Shown in pieces: positions 61,637 to 64,000 of a stretch of DNA of 64,000 bases. The notes below the pieces were generated by a model. That model saw only the letters and a program-made list of their open reading frames with translations. It was not told where the DNA came from and did no database searches. How positions within the stretch are numbered: position 1 is the stretch's first letter; each line of letters begins with the position of its first letter. Origin of the DNA: Theocolax elegans. Its lineage: Eukaryota > Arthropoda > Insecta > Hymenoptera > Cerocephalidae. The position numbers and the translations under genes were made by a program. The DNA is taken from contig CM047426.1 of assembly GCA_026168455.1 (NCBI GenBank), positions 89,059,986 through 89,123,985 on the forward strand, given 5' to 3'.

Positions 61637-64000
61637 GTGATAATATCATCTACATACACTAGTACTATGATTCGTTTCTCGTTCGTATTTTTCGTGTATA
61701 CACAAGGGTCTCCTTTGGTGGGCAGAGCGCCAAAATCGCGCAATGCACGGTCCAAGCGCTTGTGCCATGCTCGACCTGCCTGTTTAAGGCCGTACAAAGC
61801 CTTTTTCATGCGGCATACGACGTCATCGCTGGAGATTTTTCTTAGCATAATTTTGGCTTTTTGTGCAATATCCGCATCGTGACCTTGTCCTTGAATAATA
61901 AATTTTAGCACGGTCGTCATTGCTTGAGGTACCTCCATGAATACTTCTTCGTCCAGGTGTCCGTTAAGATATGCGGTGGCGACGTCGAATTGACGGATGT
62001 GCATCCCCTTACGTGCTGCAAGTGCAATCGCCAGCCGTATAGAGTCCAATCGAGCAACTGGGGCAAACGTCTCGTAGAAATCCTTGCCGTATTCTTGTGA
62101 GTACCCCTTGGCGACTATTCGAGCCTTCCTCTTTTCTAAAACGTTATCCTTACCATATTTGTCGCGTAAAACGAAACGGCTTCCGATGACATTTTTATCG
62201 TCCGCCGGTCTGCGTACCAAGTCCCAAGTGTCATTCTTGATGATCGATTGGACCTCGTCTGCCATCGCGCGTAACCATTCATCGCTGTGCGGGCTTGACA
62301 GCGCCTTCGTAATGGGTACTTCCGTGAGCAGAACTGCGTCGACGTGCTGCTCCTTGCGAGTACAAGACCTCGTTTGCATCCTAGTTTCCGGAACAGACTC
62401 TGCTGAAGGAGTAAGAGCGGATGCATCCTTTCGCGGGCGTCCGCGAGGCCTTTTCACTGGAACGGAGCATTCGACGGGAGAAAATCCGCGAAAATCTTCA
62501 TCGCATGATCCGTACTCTGATCCGTCGTTGTTCTGCACTTCTGTTCGAGCTTCGGCTTCCGTCCTAGCGGAGGTAATATTGATCTCGATTGTTTGGTTTT
62601 CGGAGGGTTTTTCATCGTTTTCCATCAGACAGGGCTCGATTCGTATGTCGTCGGAAGATTTCGAAGGTCGTTTCAGAAATTTGACGTCTCTCGATACTTC
62701 GATCTTTTGTTCGTTTACTAACCAGATTCGATAAGCCTTCGATTCTTCACTGTACCCGACGAAAATTCCCTTTCTTGATCGAGGTTCTAGCTTGCTTCTA
62801 CCTGGAGATCTATCCATGACGTATACCTCGCATCCGAACTCGTGAAAATCGGATACGTTGGGAGGTTCACCGATCCATCGCTCATAGGGCGTCTTTCCTC
62901 CAAGTTTCTTCGTCGGCCGTCGGTTAATTATGAAGTTTGCAGTATTCACGGCCTCTCCCCAGAAAGTCGCCGGCAAACCCGCATCAATTAATAAGCATCG
63001 AGCCGTTTCCATTATCGTTCGATTCCGCCTTTCTGCTACCCCGTTCTGCTCGGGATTGTACGGGGCCGTCAGACGCCTTACGATGCCATGCCTTTTCAAC
63101 AGAGAGTCGAAGGAACCGCTCAAATACTCCAATCCGTTGTCCGATTGCAAACTCTTAATTTTTCTCCCATGTTGAGTAGCCATGAGTTCGCGGTAACCTT
63201 CAAATTCGCTCTCGACTTCGTTCTTATGTTTGAGTAGACGAATTTCGCACCAACCAGAACAGTCGTCGATGAAGGTGCAAAAGTATCTGTTCTTTCCATG
63301 AGAGTTGACTCGAAGCGGACCGCAGACGTCAGAGTGTACACGGTCGCCTATCTCGGTTACTCTCCCTGAAATCTTCGGAAAGGGAGCTCGACACATCTTT
63401 CCCCTCAAGCAAGTTTCACACTCGAATTCATCGTCGAAATCGTCCATTTGGAAACCTTTCATGGAACCTGATTTTGCGGCGGCTTTCAAGTATTGAATGT
63501 TTACGTGTCCTAAACGTACATGCCACTCGCGCATTGAAACTTTCTTCGAAGTCGGATTTCGTAATACGCTTTCTTCGACTTTGCTACAATAATTCACACA
63601 TTCATTTGCGAGGCAGTATAGGTTATTCGTACGCGGGGCCACTAACAACACATTTCCATCGGTATCAATTATTTCGGCGCGAGTTTTGTCGAATAGCACT
63701 TTGTACCCTCTGTCGGTAACTTTGCTTACAGAGATCAAATTGGCTCGTAAATCCGGCACGTGTAATGCCTCCTGCAGTTCCATGACCTTGGTTTCGTCGA
63801 GATCCTTTACGATTGTAGAAATAGAACCCTTTCCTTGAATGGTCGTATGCGCGTCGCTAGCCAAATTTAATTTGCTCGGAGTACAATTCTCGTACGTTGA
63901 AAATAAACCGACGTCCTTGCACATATGTGCCGTACACCCGCTGTCCAAACACCATACGCGATCGGTCCCTTCGGTAACCTGACAGGCCACGGTCGTCGCT
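61637..64000 (-). pseudogene. Copia polyprotein, main part: protease, integrase, reverse transcriptase start
   Basis: The open frame runs from the right window edge to the insertion (the frame then reads into the inserted element and stops at 61612). In order: protease with WCLDSGCTAHM; GAG-pre-integrase segment (WHVRLGHVNIQYL, CETCLRGKMCRAPF); integrase core with H-S-D-V-C-G-P, QSDNGLEY and NPEQNGVAERRNRT giving the D, D, E triad; a Lys/Arg-rich linker (KRPRGRPRKDA); then reverse transcriptase with RLDSIRLAIALAARKG, QFDVATAYLNG, KALYGLKQAGRAWH and the active-site VYVDD just before the break. No internal stop was found in this part. Confidence 0.95.

Larger units (their letters stand above)
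55160..64000 (-). mobile_element. Copia-type LTR retrotransposon, interrupted and running off the window
   Basis: Minus-strand order is protease, integrase and reverse transcriptase (61637-64000), then an insertion, then the rest of reverse transcriptase and RNase H (55439-56382), polypurine tract and 3' LTR. Integrase before reverse transcriptase is the copia (Pseudoviridae-like) order. The 5' LTR and the gag start lie beyond 64000. It is broken by the 5252-bp insertion and by a small frameshift, so this copy cannot be active. Confidence 0.95.

Noticed and set aside
62084..62734. 216-codon plus-strand frame opposite the copia polyprotein
   Set aside because: It lies wholly antisense to the clearly coding integrase/reverse transcriptase linker and has no domain of its own.
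1..64000. CRISPR arrays, operons or bacterial features
   Set aside because: The window is eukaryotic nuclear DNA with spliced genes; no regularly spaced direct repeats with unique spacers were seen.

Overview
This is an AT-rich (mostly 65-75% A+T) nuclear segment from an insect. The evidence is compact multi-exon genes with GT-AG introns, animal-only families (COMMD10, cyclin K, TOM1, SLC25A44, MCRIP, DRC3, RPP21) and an LTR retrotransposon at the right edge. Composition and gene architecture suggest a holometabolous insect, probably a hymenopteran, but nothing in the window proves the order.

Layout, left to right. 1-3073: no recognisable gene, one small inverted-repeat element. 3074-13270 (+): the 3' part of a transmembrane receptor with six tandem four-cysteine Ig-like domains. 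Its 6.2-kb intron holds two DNA-transposon remnants. 13438-14278 (-): COMMD10. 14802-15767 (-): a RING protein of the RNF212/Zip3/Vilya meiotic crossover type. 17078-19273 (+): cyclin K with an Asn-rich tail. 20415-25081 (-): a THAP-domain protein with an orphan C-terminus. 26631-28134 (+): mitochondrial enoyl-CoA delta isomerase (ECI1). 28355-31447 (-): axonemal dynein regulatory complex subunit 3 (DRC3/LRRC48). 32717-38216 (+): TOM1 (VHS-GAT endosomal adaptor). 42515-43760 (-): SLC25A44-type mitochondrial carrier. 45995-47646 (+): MCRIP-family protein. 49155-50160: an almost perfect 1-kb hairpin. 51010-51710 (+): RNase P subunit RPP21. 52240-54403 (+): a dihydroxyacetone-kinase-fold protein that has lost all its catalytic motifs, with a possible alternative last exon at 54450-54656.

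55160-64000 is a nest of mobile elements. A copia-type LTR retrotransposon (minus strand, 3' LTR at 55160-55418) is split at its reverse-transcriptase YVDD motif by a 5252-bp element with terminal inverted repeats and a TA target duplication. That element carries a smaller inverted-repeat element with a tRNA-like block and a 5'-truncated non-LTR retrotransposon. Two unassigned ORFs lie between the non-LTR reverse transcriptase and its (TAAA)n tail.

The host genes do not form a single pathway; they are unrelated housekeeping and specialised genes. Four pairs are divergent (RNF212-like/cyclin K, THAP/ECI1, DRC3/TOM1, SLC25A44/MCRIP) and several are tightly convergent. I inferred exon boundaries by hand from GT/AG signals and checked that each joined reading frame stays open, so coordinates are models. 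UTRs and transcription starts were not determined.
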